Shown: positions 1 to 4,897 of the stretch, piece by piece
Layout: every line of letters starts with the position of its first letter
Position numbering within the stretch: position 1 is the first letter of the stretch
Assembly: GCA_964357385.1 (NCBI GenBank)
Contig: CAYHKW010000061.1
Coordinates: 1-5,186, forward strand
Direction: 5' to 3'
Length of the DNA stretch: 5,186 nt
Source of the DNA: JAHFJA01 sp964357385
GTDB lineage: Bacteria > Patescibacteriota > Patescibacteriia > JACQRZ01
Notes under the pieces: generated by a model
Told to the model about the DNA's origin: nothing
The model's database searches: none
What the model saw: the letters and a program-made list of their open reading frames with translations, nothing else
Program-made: the position numbers and the translations under genes

Positions 1-342
1 GTATTAGGCGATGATGTATTGCAACAATTTGCAATCCTCTTATCACCGTTTGCCCCGCACATCGCTGAGGAACTTTGGTCACAGCAGGGCGTTGAAGAAA
101 GCATTACATTTGAACCGTGGCCGACATTTGACGAAACTCTGACCAAAGATGAGACTATTACACTTGTGGTTCAAGTAAGTGGTAAGCCGCGCGCTCAACT
201 GTCAGCAGCTGCTGATATTTCAAAAGATGATGCACAGGCACTCGCTCTTGCCGATGAAAATGTAAAACGGTGGATCGAAGGAAAAGAAATAAAAAATATG
301 ATCTACGTCCCCGGACGGTTGATCAACATTGTGGTGGAATAA
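1..342 (+). CDS. leuS: Leucyl-tRNA synthetase, C-terminal part (5'-truncated by window edge)
   Basis: Codons run in frame from base 1 to the TAA at 340-342, giving the last 113 residues of a cytoplasmic enzyme that charges tRNA-Leu with leucine using ATP. The segment begins in the helical anticodon-binding domain, where LLSPFAPHIAEELW is the hallmark stretch of bacterial LeuRS/ValRS/IleRS-type enzymes. It continues through the WP motif (PWPTFDE) into the small C-terminal domain. That last domain is typical of bacterial LeuRS: VVQVSGKPRAQL, then ALADENVKRWIEGKEIKNMIYVPGRLINIVV, closely matching the family pattern 'VQVNGK-R...A...KWIEGK-KK-IVVPGRLVNIVV'. HIGH and KMSKS lie outside the window. 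The gene converges with the unknown minus-strand gene and has no convincing plus-strand terminator of its own: the hairpin after the stop is not followed by a T-run on this strand. Confidence 0.95.
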   Translation, partial: VLGDDVLQQFAILLSPFAPHIAEELWSQQGVEESITFEPWPTFDETLTKDETITLVVQVSGKPRAQLSAAADISKDDAQALALADENVKRWIEGKEIKNMIYVPGRLINIVVE

Positions 343-368
343 AAAAACTCTCCTTAATTCAGGAGAGT
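341..368 (-). terminator. Intrinsic terminator of the 211-aa unknown gene, overlapping the leuS stop codon
   Basis: An 8-bp perfect stem (347-354 with 361-368, ACTCTCCT/AGGAGAGT) with a 6-nt loop is followed, on the minus strand, by an uninterrupted run of seven T (complement of 341-347). It begins 10 nt past the stop of the unknown gene. On the plus strand the bases after the hairpin are mixed, so it should terminate only leftward transcription. The T-run shares the last two bases of the leuS TAA codon. Confidence 0.85.
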
Positions 369-377
369 GTTCAATGC

Positions 378-1013
378 TTACATTTCATGTTTTTTAATGA
401 AATTGAGAAATTCCTCTTTTTCTCCCAATTCATAGAAACAACAACCATAACCTTTTAGAAGATCGTACATCTTCTTAGCCGCTCGCTCAAATGTAATAGT
501 GTCTATTGTTATATTCTCTTCCAGCTGTGGACGTATCCCGAATAATGTCTCAAAGATCATTTCGCGAAACAGTGTCGAATGTTCATAAAAATAATTTACA
601 TCAGAGACTGCTTGCGCTGTTGATATAACAGTTCGAGTACCGTTTTCAATGCAAGACCATCCACCATGCCGAGCTACCCACTCCATCTTATAGTAAATAT
701 CATCATCTTTTTCATCCCAGAAGTCCTTCCAATTATAGTTCAGAGGAAAGCTATCGCGTTCAAATGAACGCTGGCATTTATCCAATAGACAACGAATATA
801 CATCTTAAAACATTCGTCCTTGGAAAATCGATCCTTCAATAATTCAATAGGTGCATATTCAGCCAAAAATACGTAGGCCAGAGGACTATCCATCACCGCA
901 GCATATGACCTAATTCCAGACTTGAAATCATTGAAATAGCCGATGGCTGCATCCAATTCATTCTTTTTAAACAATGTTCTCAAAGAACAATATAACGATG
1001 GACGTGTATACAT
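378..1013 (-). CDS. Hypothetical protein, 211 aa, family not recognised
   Basis: The gene has an ATG start, a strong AGGAG site 6 nt upstream, a good promoter and its own terminator, so it is very likely expressed. I do not recognise the family. The protein has no signal peptide or membrane segment and looks cytosolic and mainly helical. It is rich in aromatic residues (for example YNWKDFWDEKDDDIYYKMEW around 93-112) and in cysteines (C9, C68, C75, C80, C121, C191, C192). C75/C80 and the adjacent C191-C192 do not form a classical zinc motif. An acidic stretch (D100-D105) precedes a W-V-A-R-H-G-G-W segment (112-119), a possible conserved core. The N-terminal region (10-30) resembles a helical hairpin such as those in TPR-like repeats, but this is weak. 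It sits as a single-gene unit between leuS and glyA and is transcribed against both, which suggests an accessory gene inserted between core genes. An inference of function is not justified. Confidence 0.85.
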   Translation of the reverse strand: MYTRPSLYCSLRTLFKKNELDAAIGYFNDFKSGIRSYAAVMDSPLAYVFLAEYAPIELLKDRFSKDECFKMYIRCLLDKCQRSFERDSFPLNYNWKDFWDEKDDDIYYKMEWVARHGGWSCIENGTRTVISTAQAVSDVNYFYEHSTLFREMIFETLFGIRPQLEENITIDTITFERAAKKMYDLLKGYGCCFYELGEKEEFLNFIKKHEM

Positions 1014-1019
1014 CCTTTT

Positions 1020-1024
1020 CTCCT
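1020..1024 (-). promoter_or_regulatory. Strong Shine-Dalgarno site of the 211-aa gene
   Basis: AGGAG on the minus strand, inside GAAAGGAGAAAAGG, lies 6 nt before the ATG at 1013. It fixes the start of the unknown gene. Strong sites like this are absent in front of glyA, holA, the serine hydrolase and rpsT in this window. Confidence 0.85.
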
Positions 1025-1049
1025 TTCTTTTTCTTTACTTTCTCATACC

Positions 1050-1078
1050 ACCCTATCACACTTTTGCCATTTTGTCAA
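1050..1078 (-). promoter_or_regulatory. Sigma70-type promoter for the 211-aa gene (extended -10)
   Basis: On the minus strand a consensus -35 TTGACA (1078-1073) is separated by exactly 17 bp from TAGGGT (1055-1050). The -10 box matches the consensus at its first, second and last positions and is preceded by TGA, an extended -10 (TGn) element. The predicted transcript start near 1043 gives a leader of about 30 nt carrying the AGGAG site. Its -35 box lies within the dyad shared with the glyA promoter. Confidence 0.7.
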
Positions 1079-1092
1079 TGGCACGGTAGGAT
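1064..1092 (+). promoter_or_regulatory. Sigma70-type promoter for glyA-holA
   Basis: TTGCCA (1064-1069, 5 of 6 to the -35 consensus) and TAGGAT (1087-1092, 4 of 6 to the -10 consensus) are spaced by 17 bp on the plus strand. The predicted start near 1099 leaves about 30 nt before the glyA ATG. The promoter is divergent from, and overlaps, the promoter of the 211-aa gene: the two -35 boxes are only 3 bp apart. Confidence 0.6.
1065..1083. repeat. 19-bp dyad covering both divergent -35 boxes, possible operator
   Basis: TGCCATT (1065-1071) and AATGGCA (1077-1083) are a perfect 7-bp inverted repeat around a 5-bp centre (TTGTC). Nearly all of the -35 box of glyA and all of the -35 box of the opposite gene lie inside it. 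A dimeric regulator bound here would block or co-ordinate both promoters. It is not a terminator because no T-run follows. No regulator gene is present in the window. Confidence 0.45.
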
Positions 1093-1129
1093 AGAGACAC
1101 ATTACAGCCTACCCATAACTATCACAGAC

Positions 1130-2368
1130 ATGCCATCCCTCAAAACAACTGACCCCATTATTGACGACTTATTAAACAAAGAATTCGATCGCCAGCAGAA
1201 TACCTTATCTTTGATCCCCTCTGAAAACATCGCCAGCGATGCAGTTCTGCAAGCACTAGGATCAGTAGCAAGCAACAAATATTCCGAAGGGTATCCCACC
1301 AAGCGGTATTACGGCGGCAATGAGTATATCGACCAGATCGAAGCACTCGCGATTGAACGGGCAAAAGCGCTTTTTGGCATGGAACACGCCAATGTGCAGG
1401 CGTATTCGGGATCACCAGCAAACCAAGCAGTGTATCTCGCACTTCTCCAACCCGGCGATACGGTCATGGGTATGGCGCTTCCGGCAGGCGGCCATCTTAC
1501 TCATGGATGGAAAGTAAACTTCTCTGGAAAAATCTACAAGGCAGTACAATACGGCGTTGATGAAAAAGGACTCCTTGATTATGATGCCATTGCCACACTC
1601 GCGCTCCAGGAAAAACCCAAAATGATTATTTGTGGTGCGACTGCGTATTCCCGCACGATTGATTTCAAACGCTTCCGTGAAATCGCTGACTCGGTAGGGG
1701 CATATCTTCTTGCTGATATTTCACACATCGCTGGTCTCATTGTGGGCGGAGTACATCCTAGCCCTGCTCCGTATGCCGATGTCATCACCACAACCACTCA
1801 TAAAACGCTTCGTGGTCCTCGTGGGGCAATTATCATGTCCCGCACTCAAGAACTAGGAACCAAGATCGACAAAGCAATTTTCCCTGGACTCCAGGGAGGC
1901 CCCCACAATCAAACAACTGCCGCTATTGCTATTTGCTTGGAAGAAGCAAGCGGTGCCGATTTTAAATCATACGCACACCATGTTGTTAAAAATGCAAACG
2001 CACTTGCTTCAGCATTGAGCAATCATGGTTTTTCTCTAGTGACTGGTGGCACTGACAACCACCTTATCTTGCTTGACCTCACCAACAAAGGACTCACGGG
2101 CCAACAAGCAGAAGATGCACTCAACACCGTCGGCATCATTGCAAACAAAAACATGATTCCTGGTGATCCTCGCTCGCCGTTTGATCCTTCAGGCTTGCGC
2201 ATCGGCACCCCTTCTATCACTACTCGCGGTCTTACCACCGACGATATGCAAACACTTGCTGACATCATGGCATCTGTTATCGATAACAGAGAAGATGAAA
2301 CAATCATCGTAAAAGCAAAACAATCAGTGCTTGATTTGTGTACTCGCTATCCTGCCTACCCGCGATAA
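1130..2368 (+). CDS. glyA: Serine hydroxymethyltransferase
   Basis: This cytosolic, PLP-dependent enzyme interconverts serine plus tetrahydrofolate with glycine plus 5,10-methylene-tetrahydrofolate, feeding one-carbon units to purine, thymidylate and methionine synthesis. The 412 residues match the usual bacterial length (about 410-420) and cover the whole fold-type I protein. Visible motifs are SLIPSENIAS (27-36), the SEGYPxKRYYGG loop (52-63), ADISHIAG (195-202; D196 for the pyridine nitrogen, H199 stacking), TTTTHKTLRGPRG (220-232) with the Schiff-base lysine K225, and SGLRIGTP (354-361) with substrate-carboxylate R357. The ATG at 1130 gives the normal SHMT N-terminus; an open frame continues upstream to 974 but would cross the divergent promoters and the neighbouring gene. 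No Shine-Dalgarno site is visible before the ATG. Residue 57 is Thr where GYPGKRYYGG is usual. holA follows after 5 bp, so the pair is probably co-transcribed. Confidence 0.97.
   Translation: MPSLKTTDPIIDDLLNKEFDRQQNTLSLIPSENIASDAVLQALGSVASNKYSEGYPTKRYYGGNEYIDQIEALAIERAKALFGMEHANVQAYSGSPANQAVYLALLQPGDTVMGMALPAGGHLTHGWKVNFSGKIYKAVQYGVDEKGLLDYDAIATLALQEKPKMIICGATAYSRTIDFKRFREIADSVGAYLLADISHIAGLIVGGVHPSPAPYADVITTTTHKTLRGPRGAIIMSRTQELGTKIDKAIFPGLQGGPHNQTTAAIAICLEEASGADFKSYAHHVVKNANALASALSNHGFSLVTGGTDNHLILLDLTNKGLTGQQAEDALNTVGIIANKNMIPGDPRSPFDPSGLRIGTPSITTRGLTTDDMQTLADIMASVIDNREDETIIVKAKQSVLDLCTRYPAYPR
2273..2290. repeat. Perfect 18-bp palindrome inside the 3' end of glyA
   Basis: TCTGTTATC (2273-2281) is followed directly by its exact reverse complement GATAACAGA (2282-2290), with ATCGAT at the centre and no spacer. 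It encodes part of S-V-I-D-N-R in the C-terminal helix of SHMT. With no loop it is a poor RNA hairpin but a good shape for a dimeric DNA-binding protein. It may also be chance. It lies about 85 bp before the holA start. Confidence 0.4.
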
Positions 2369-2373
2369 TACCT

Positions 2374-3408
2374 ATGACAACCAAGACCCCTCACATTTAC
2401 CTTTTTCACGGTACTAACACGTGGAGTATTAGACAGAAAACAAAAACGTGGATTGAGGTGTTTAACAAAAAATATGGCAATGCGAGCAGTATTGATATCG
2501 ATGTTTCAAGCAATGCTGCAACCAACCTTCTCCCTCTCATTCAAAACACTCTTTCCTCGCACACACTATTTAGCAGCACCTCACTGCTGCGCATCCGTGG
2601 GTTATTTTCAAAAAGCTGTCCTGCGGCAGTGCGTGATCTGCTTATCGAAAAACTTCCTCTTTGTTCCCCCACCACCTTTGTTATCATTGAAGATGAGACA
2701 ATCGATAAACGGTTGGCGATATATAAATTATTGTTGTCGTTACAAAAAAGCGGAACGGTAACCATTGAAGAGTTTGAACTGCCTACCCACGAGAAACTTC
2801 AAACGTGGATCCTTTCCTATCTCAAAGGATATGGCGTTTCGATTGAACCCATAGCATTAACTCTTCTCATGGAGCAATTTGATACTACTGGATCATTTGA
2901 AAACGAACCTGACAGTGGTATGCTTTGGCACCTATCGAGCGAACTTCACAAGCTGGTGCATTACACAGGGCGAAAAACAATTCATCATGATGATGTTGAA
3001 CTTCTCGTATGCGCGCCCGATACCGCGCACATTTTTAATCTTATTGACGCGATTCTTGCAAAACAAAAAACAAAAGCATACACCCTTGCACATGATTTAG
3101 TTTCAGCGGCTCCGTCACAAACAAAATCATCAGTCGTTGGCATCACCTCTATGCTTCGTGTGCAGTTCCGAGCATTACTCATGGTGAAAAGTATGAAACA
3201 AGCTCATATCGATGATGCGACAATGGCAAAACAGCTTGGCTGGAATCCAAAGCGGGTATGGGTCGTATCAAAAAAAACCTCGTCTCTGACCTTAGAACAA
3301 TTACAACGCATGTATCGCCACCTTCTGTCCTTCGAAGAATACATTAAACTCAACTCAACTCCTGCTGATGCAGGATTAGACATTTTGATCGCACAGTTGG
3401 TGGGGTAA
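2374..3408 (+). CDS. holA: DNA polymerase III, delta subunit (clamp-loader wrench)
   Basis: Delta is the clamp-loader subunit that opens the beta sliding clamp so that it can be placed on primed DNA. The 344-residue length fits the family (about 330-345). The N-terminal AAA+-like domain starts with IYLFHGTNTWSIRQ (8-21), equivalent to the family's 'YLLYGxxxxLI' opening. A degenerate core follows, with LFSSTSLLRIRGL (65-77) and TFVIIEDETIDKRLAIYK (101-118). No intact Walker A or B is present, as expected for the non-ATPase delta. WHLSSELHKLVHYTGRKTIHHDDVE (185-209) is the sensor/lid segment typical of HolA. NLIDAILAKQKTKAYTLAHDLV (222-243) and the helical collar with LRVQFRALLMVK (261-272) and MAKQLGWNPKRVWVV (284-298) complete it. 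The start at 2374 is chosen because an upstream in-frame start at 2338 overlaps glyA and spoils the N-terminus. No Shine-Dalgarno site is seen; translation may depend on coupling to glyA 5 bp upstream. No clear terminator follows the stop. Confidence 0.93.
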   Translation: MTTKTPHIYLFHGTNTWSIRQKTKTWIEVFNKKYGNASSIDIDVSSNAATNLLPLIQNTLSSHTLFSSTSLLRIRGLFSKSCPAAVRDLLIEKLPLCSPTTFVIIEDETIDKRLAIYKLLLSLQKSGTVTIEEFELPTHEKLQTWILSYLKGYGVSIEPIALTLLMEQFDTTGSFENEPDSGMLWHLSSELHKLVHYTGRKTIHHDDVELLVCAPDTAHIFNLIDAILAKQKTKAYTLAHDLVSAAPSQTKSSVVGITSMLRVQFRALLMVKSMKQAHIDDATMAKQLGWNPKRVWVVSKKTSSLTLEQLQRMYRHLLSFEEYIKLNSTPADAGLDILIAQLVG

Positions 3409-3419
3409 ATAGACATTCA

Positions 3420-3448
3420 TTGACACCCTTCCCCGTCCATGGTACAAC
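3420..3448 (+). promoter_or_regulatory. Sigma70-type promoter for the DUF218 gene (extended -10)
   Basis: A perfect TTGACA (3420-3425), 17-bp spacing and TACAAC (3443-3448, 4 of 6) preceded by TGG form an extended -10 promoter. It begins 12 bp after the holA stop. The predicted start near 3455 gives a leader of about 27 nt containing the GGAGG site. The DUF218 gene can therefore be transcribed independently of glyA-holA. Confidence 0.7.
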
Positions 3449-3470
3449 TCCATTCGCATTTTGAATAAAA

Positions 3471-3475
3471 GGAGG
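3471..3475 (+). promoter_or_regulatory. Strong Shine-Dalgarno site that sets the GTG start of the DUF218 gene
   Basis: GGAGG within AAAAGGAGGATAG lies 6 nt before the GTG at 3482. This placement argues for the GTG and against the TTG at 3461, which lies upstream of the ribosome binding site and would have to translate through it. Confidence 0.85.
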
Positions 3476-3481
3476 ATAGAA

Positions 3482-4033
3482 GTGAGATATTTCATAATTC
3501 CGAGTTGTGACATAAAACCAAAGAATTCATTACAGAGGACGCACACTGAAAAACGTCTTTTTAAAGGGCTATTCCGCTGGCTAAAGGATAGAAATAATGA
3601 CGGTGGTGACTTTGATTTCATTATTGTAACGGGAGGTATCTACTTGCCTTCCGAAATACAAACCATACCAGCAGGCGTGTTAATGAGAGATTGGCTGTTA
3701 AGTAAAGGCATTGAAGGAAAATATATAAAATGTGAACCAGAATCGCGGGACACATTTGAAAATATTAACAACTCCATTGCGCTTGTTGCCAGCGATAGTA
3801 CCCCCATGTTTACGGTGATAACCCACTGGCAGCATGGACTACGATTTTGGGTAACGTTTCGTCTGGCACATAAGGTAAAGGTACGGATTATACCTATCTG
3901 GTATTGGATTGGATGGAAACAATTTCTGTGGGAGTGGGTCTATTTATGTATCCACCTGATTGACCCAAAAGGGAAAGGACGACTTGCACAGAAAAATCGT
4001 AACAAACGTACCTTTAACGGAGAACGTGCGTGA
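3482..4033 (+). CDS. DUF218 (YdcF/SanA/ElyC-like) domain protein
   Basis: The 183-residue protein carries the signatures of the DUF218 superfamily: FIIPSCD in the first strand (4-10), the FDFIIVTGG strand-turn (44-52), the helix with VLMRDWLLSKGI (66-77), and ESRDTFENINNS (87-98), which corresponds to the family's 'ESRNTYENAxxS' nucleotide/ligand-site motif. VITHWQHGLRFWVTFR (112-127) corresponds to the usual 'VTSxYHxxRA' strand-helix. Family members include envelope proteins (SanA, ElyC) linked to peptidoglycan or lipid-carrier metabolism and soluble YdcF, which binds SAM; the chemistry is not established for this branch. The usual N-terminal membrane anchor is absent. Instead there is a tryptophan-rich hydrophobic stretch (IWYWIGWKQFLWEWVYLCIH, 139-158) followed by a basic tail (163-176), suggesting peripheral membrane contact. 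The GTG start is set by the GGAGG at 3471. It has its own promoter and a terminator 12 nt after its stop. Confidence 0.85.
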   Translation: MRYFIIPSCDIKPKNSLQRTHTEKRLFKGLFRWLKDRNNDGGDFDFIIVTGGIYLPSEIQTIPAGVLMRDWLLSKGIEGKYIKCEPESRDTFENINNSIALVASDSTPMFTVITHWQHGLRFWVTFRLAHKVKVRIIPIWYWIGWKQFLWEWVYLCIHLIDPKGKGRLAQKNRNKRTFNGERA

Positions 4034-4039
4034 AATTAC

Positions 4040-4072
4040 AAAAAACCGCTGAAACCAGCGGCTTTTATTTTT
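4040..4072. terminator. Bidirectional intrinsic terminator between convergent DUF218 and serine hydrolase genes
   Basis: The stem CCGCTG/CAGCGG (4046-4051 with 4056-4061) has an AAAC tetraloop. It is followed on the plus strand by TTTTATTTTT (4063-4072, after one C), and on the minus strand by six T (complement of 4040-4045). It can therefore stop both the rightward DUF218 transcript and the leftward serine hydrolase transcript, whose stop codon is at 4093. Confidence 0.88.
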
Positions 4073-4092
4073 CGTTCTATTCTATCATAAAA

Positions 4093-4854
4093 TTACTTTA
4101 TCATCACCGCCTCAGTAATCTCATGAAATAATCCAGCGCGGTTTTCGAGTGTTGTTTTTCCATCAGTAAAAATCGCGATAGCATATTGATTGACTCCATC
4201 ATCCACGATTGCAGTATCATGAACAAGGCCATCAAGCCGCCCTGTTTTGTTGTATGTCTGCGCTTTGATATTTGAACCAGGAATAAGGGTCATGTTGTGG
4301 GTCTGTTTCATGAACGAAAGCAAGAGATTTGTATGTTCTTTATTCAGTAATTCCCGCCGATACAATTTTGCGAGTAGCGTTGTCATATTGCGTGGCGTGA
4401 TTGAGTTGGTTATCCACCCATAGGTTATGCCGATTGATTTAGCATACACCGCCTCGCCTCGATAGGTGAGGATATCATTAAACGCATACCATGAGGCATT
4501 ATTACTGATGCTGATCATTTGTCTCAATTGCTCACGAGCTAAAGTACCTCGTACTATTTTTTTCAATGTGTATTTTCCTTTTTCTACTTGATGCAGATAA
4601 TCGACAGCAACCAATACCTTAATAGTACTTGCCGCGACAAACGACCGATCCCCGTTGATATTAATCGCTTCACCGGTCTTTATATTCACCACACTCACCC
4701 CGACAGAAAGTTTTGGATATTTTGCAATAATAGTTTGGATTGCTTCTGCTTTCTGAGTCGACTTTACTTGGACAGCATAGCTATTGAGTGGCCAAACAAT
4801 GCCGCAAAACATAGCTGCAAATAAAACCATACCAATAGCCTTCTGTCCAAACAT
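4093..4854 (-). CDS. Secreted class A beta-lactamase-like serine hydrolase
   Basis: The 253-residue protein has a Sec-type signal: short polar start with K5, hydrophobic core 6-23, and likely cleavage after S-Y-A27. The mature part has the penicilloyl-serine transferase fold of the beta-lactamase2 family. S76-T-I-K79 is the nucleophile and general-base motif, S117-N-N119 replaces SDN, and K203-T-G205 is the third motif, followed by RLDGLVHDTAIV. GVSVVNIKTGE (52-62) and ITPRNMTTLLAKL (152-164) are also typical. Between SNN and TPRNM there is no RWEPELN-like omega loop: the segment is short (GITYGWITNS) and lacks the deacylating glutamate (Glu166 in class A). It may therefore act as a peptidoglycan-binding enzyme or weak acylase rather than an efficient resistance lactamase. 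No Shine-Dalgarno site is present. The gene follows rpsT after a terminator, so it needs read-through or the weak -10-like TAAGAT at 4867-4862. Confidence 0.88.
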   Translation of the reverse strand: MFGQKAIGMVLFAAMFCGIVWPLNSYAVQVKSTQKAEAIQTIIAKYPKLSVGVSVVNIKTGEAININGDRSFVAASTIKVLVAVDYLHQVEKGKYTLKKIVRGTLAREQLRQMISISNNASWYAFNDILTYRGEAVYAKSIGITYGWITNSITPRNMTTLLAKLYRRELLNKEHTNLLLSFMKQTHNMTLIPGSNIKAQTYNKTGRLDGLVHDTAIVDDGVNQYAIAIFTDGKTTLENRAGLFHEITEAVMIK

Positions 4855-4861
4855 ATAATTA

Positions 4862-4867
4862 ATCTTA
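4862..4867 (-). promoter_or_regulatory. Possible -10 box for a leaderless serine hydrolase transcript
   Basis: TAAGAT on the minus strand (4 of 6 to TATAAT) ends 7 nt before the ATG at 4854, the spacing expected if transcription starts at the start codon itself. No -35 match is found 16-18 bp upstream, where the rpsT terminator lies. The absence of any Shine-Dalgarno site agrees with leaderless translation, but the region is AT-rich and chance is a fair explanation. Confidence 0.25.
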
Positions 4868-4868
4868 C

Positions 4869-4895
4869 AAAAATACCCCGATCAGGGGTATTTTT
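4869..4895 (-). terminator. Intrinsic terminator of rpsT
   Basis: AATACCCC (4872-4879) pairs with GGGGTATT (4885-4892) around a 5-nt loop; A-T pairs extend the stem to 4869-4871 with 4893-4895. On the minus strand the GC-rich part is followed by TATTTTTG, a modest T-tract. It lies 3 nt beyond the rpsT stop. On the plus strand the same hairpin is followed by TTTTTTC, so it is structurally bidirectional, though no plus-strand gene ends here. Confidence 0.8.
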
Positions 4896-4897
4896 TC

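Noticed and set aside
974..1129. Upstream in-frame extension of glyA
   Set aside because: It would overlap the opposite gene and both promoters, encodes a non-SHMT hydrophobic leader, and the ATG at 1130 gives the normal N-terminus.
2364..2369. GATAAT as a -10 box for holA
   Set aside because: It is only 4 bp from the ATG, has no -35 match at 16-18 bp, and the 5-bp gap after glyA makes co-transcription more likely.
2338..2373. Upstream start for holA overlapping glyA
   Set aside because: The extra 12 residues do not resemble a HolA N-terminus, whose first strand (IYLFHG) follows directly after the ATG at 2374.
3461..3481. TTG start for the DUF218 gene
   Set aside because: The GGAGG site lies downstream of this TTG and is ideally placed for the GTG at 3482.
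4451..4472. Imperfect inverted repeat CCTCGCCT/AGGTGAGG
   Set aside because: It lies within the serine hydrolase coding sequence, has a wobble pair and no T-run, and looks like coding coincidence.
4588..4824. Plus-strand open frame of 78 codons
   Set aside because: It is antisense to the signal peptide and SxxK region of the serine hydrolase, has no ribosome binding site, and has no recognisable features.
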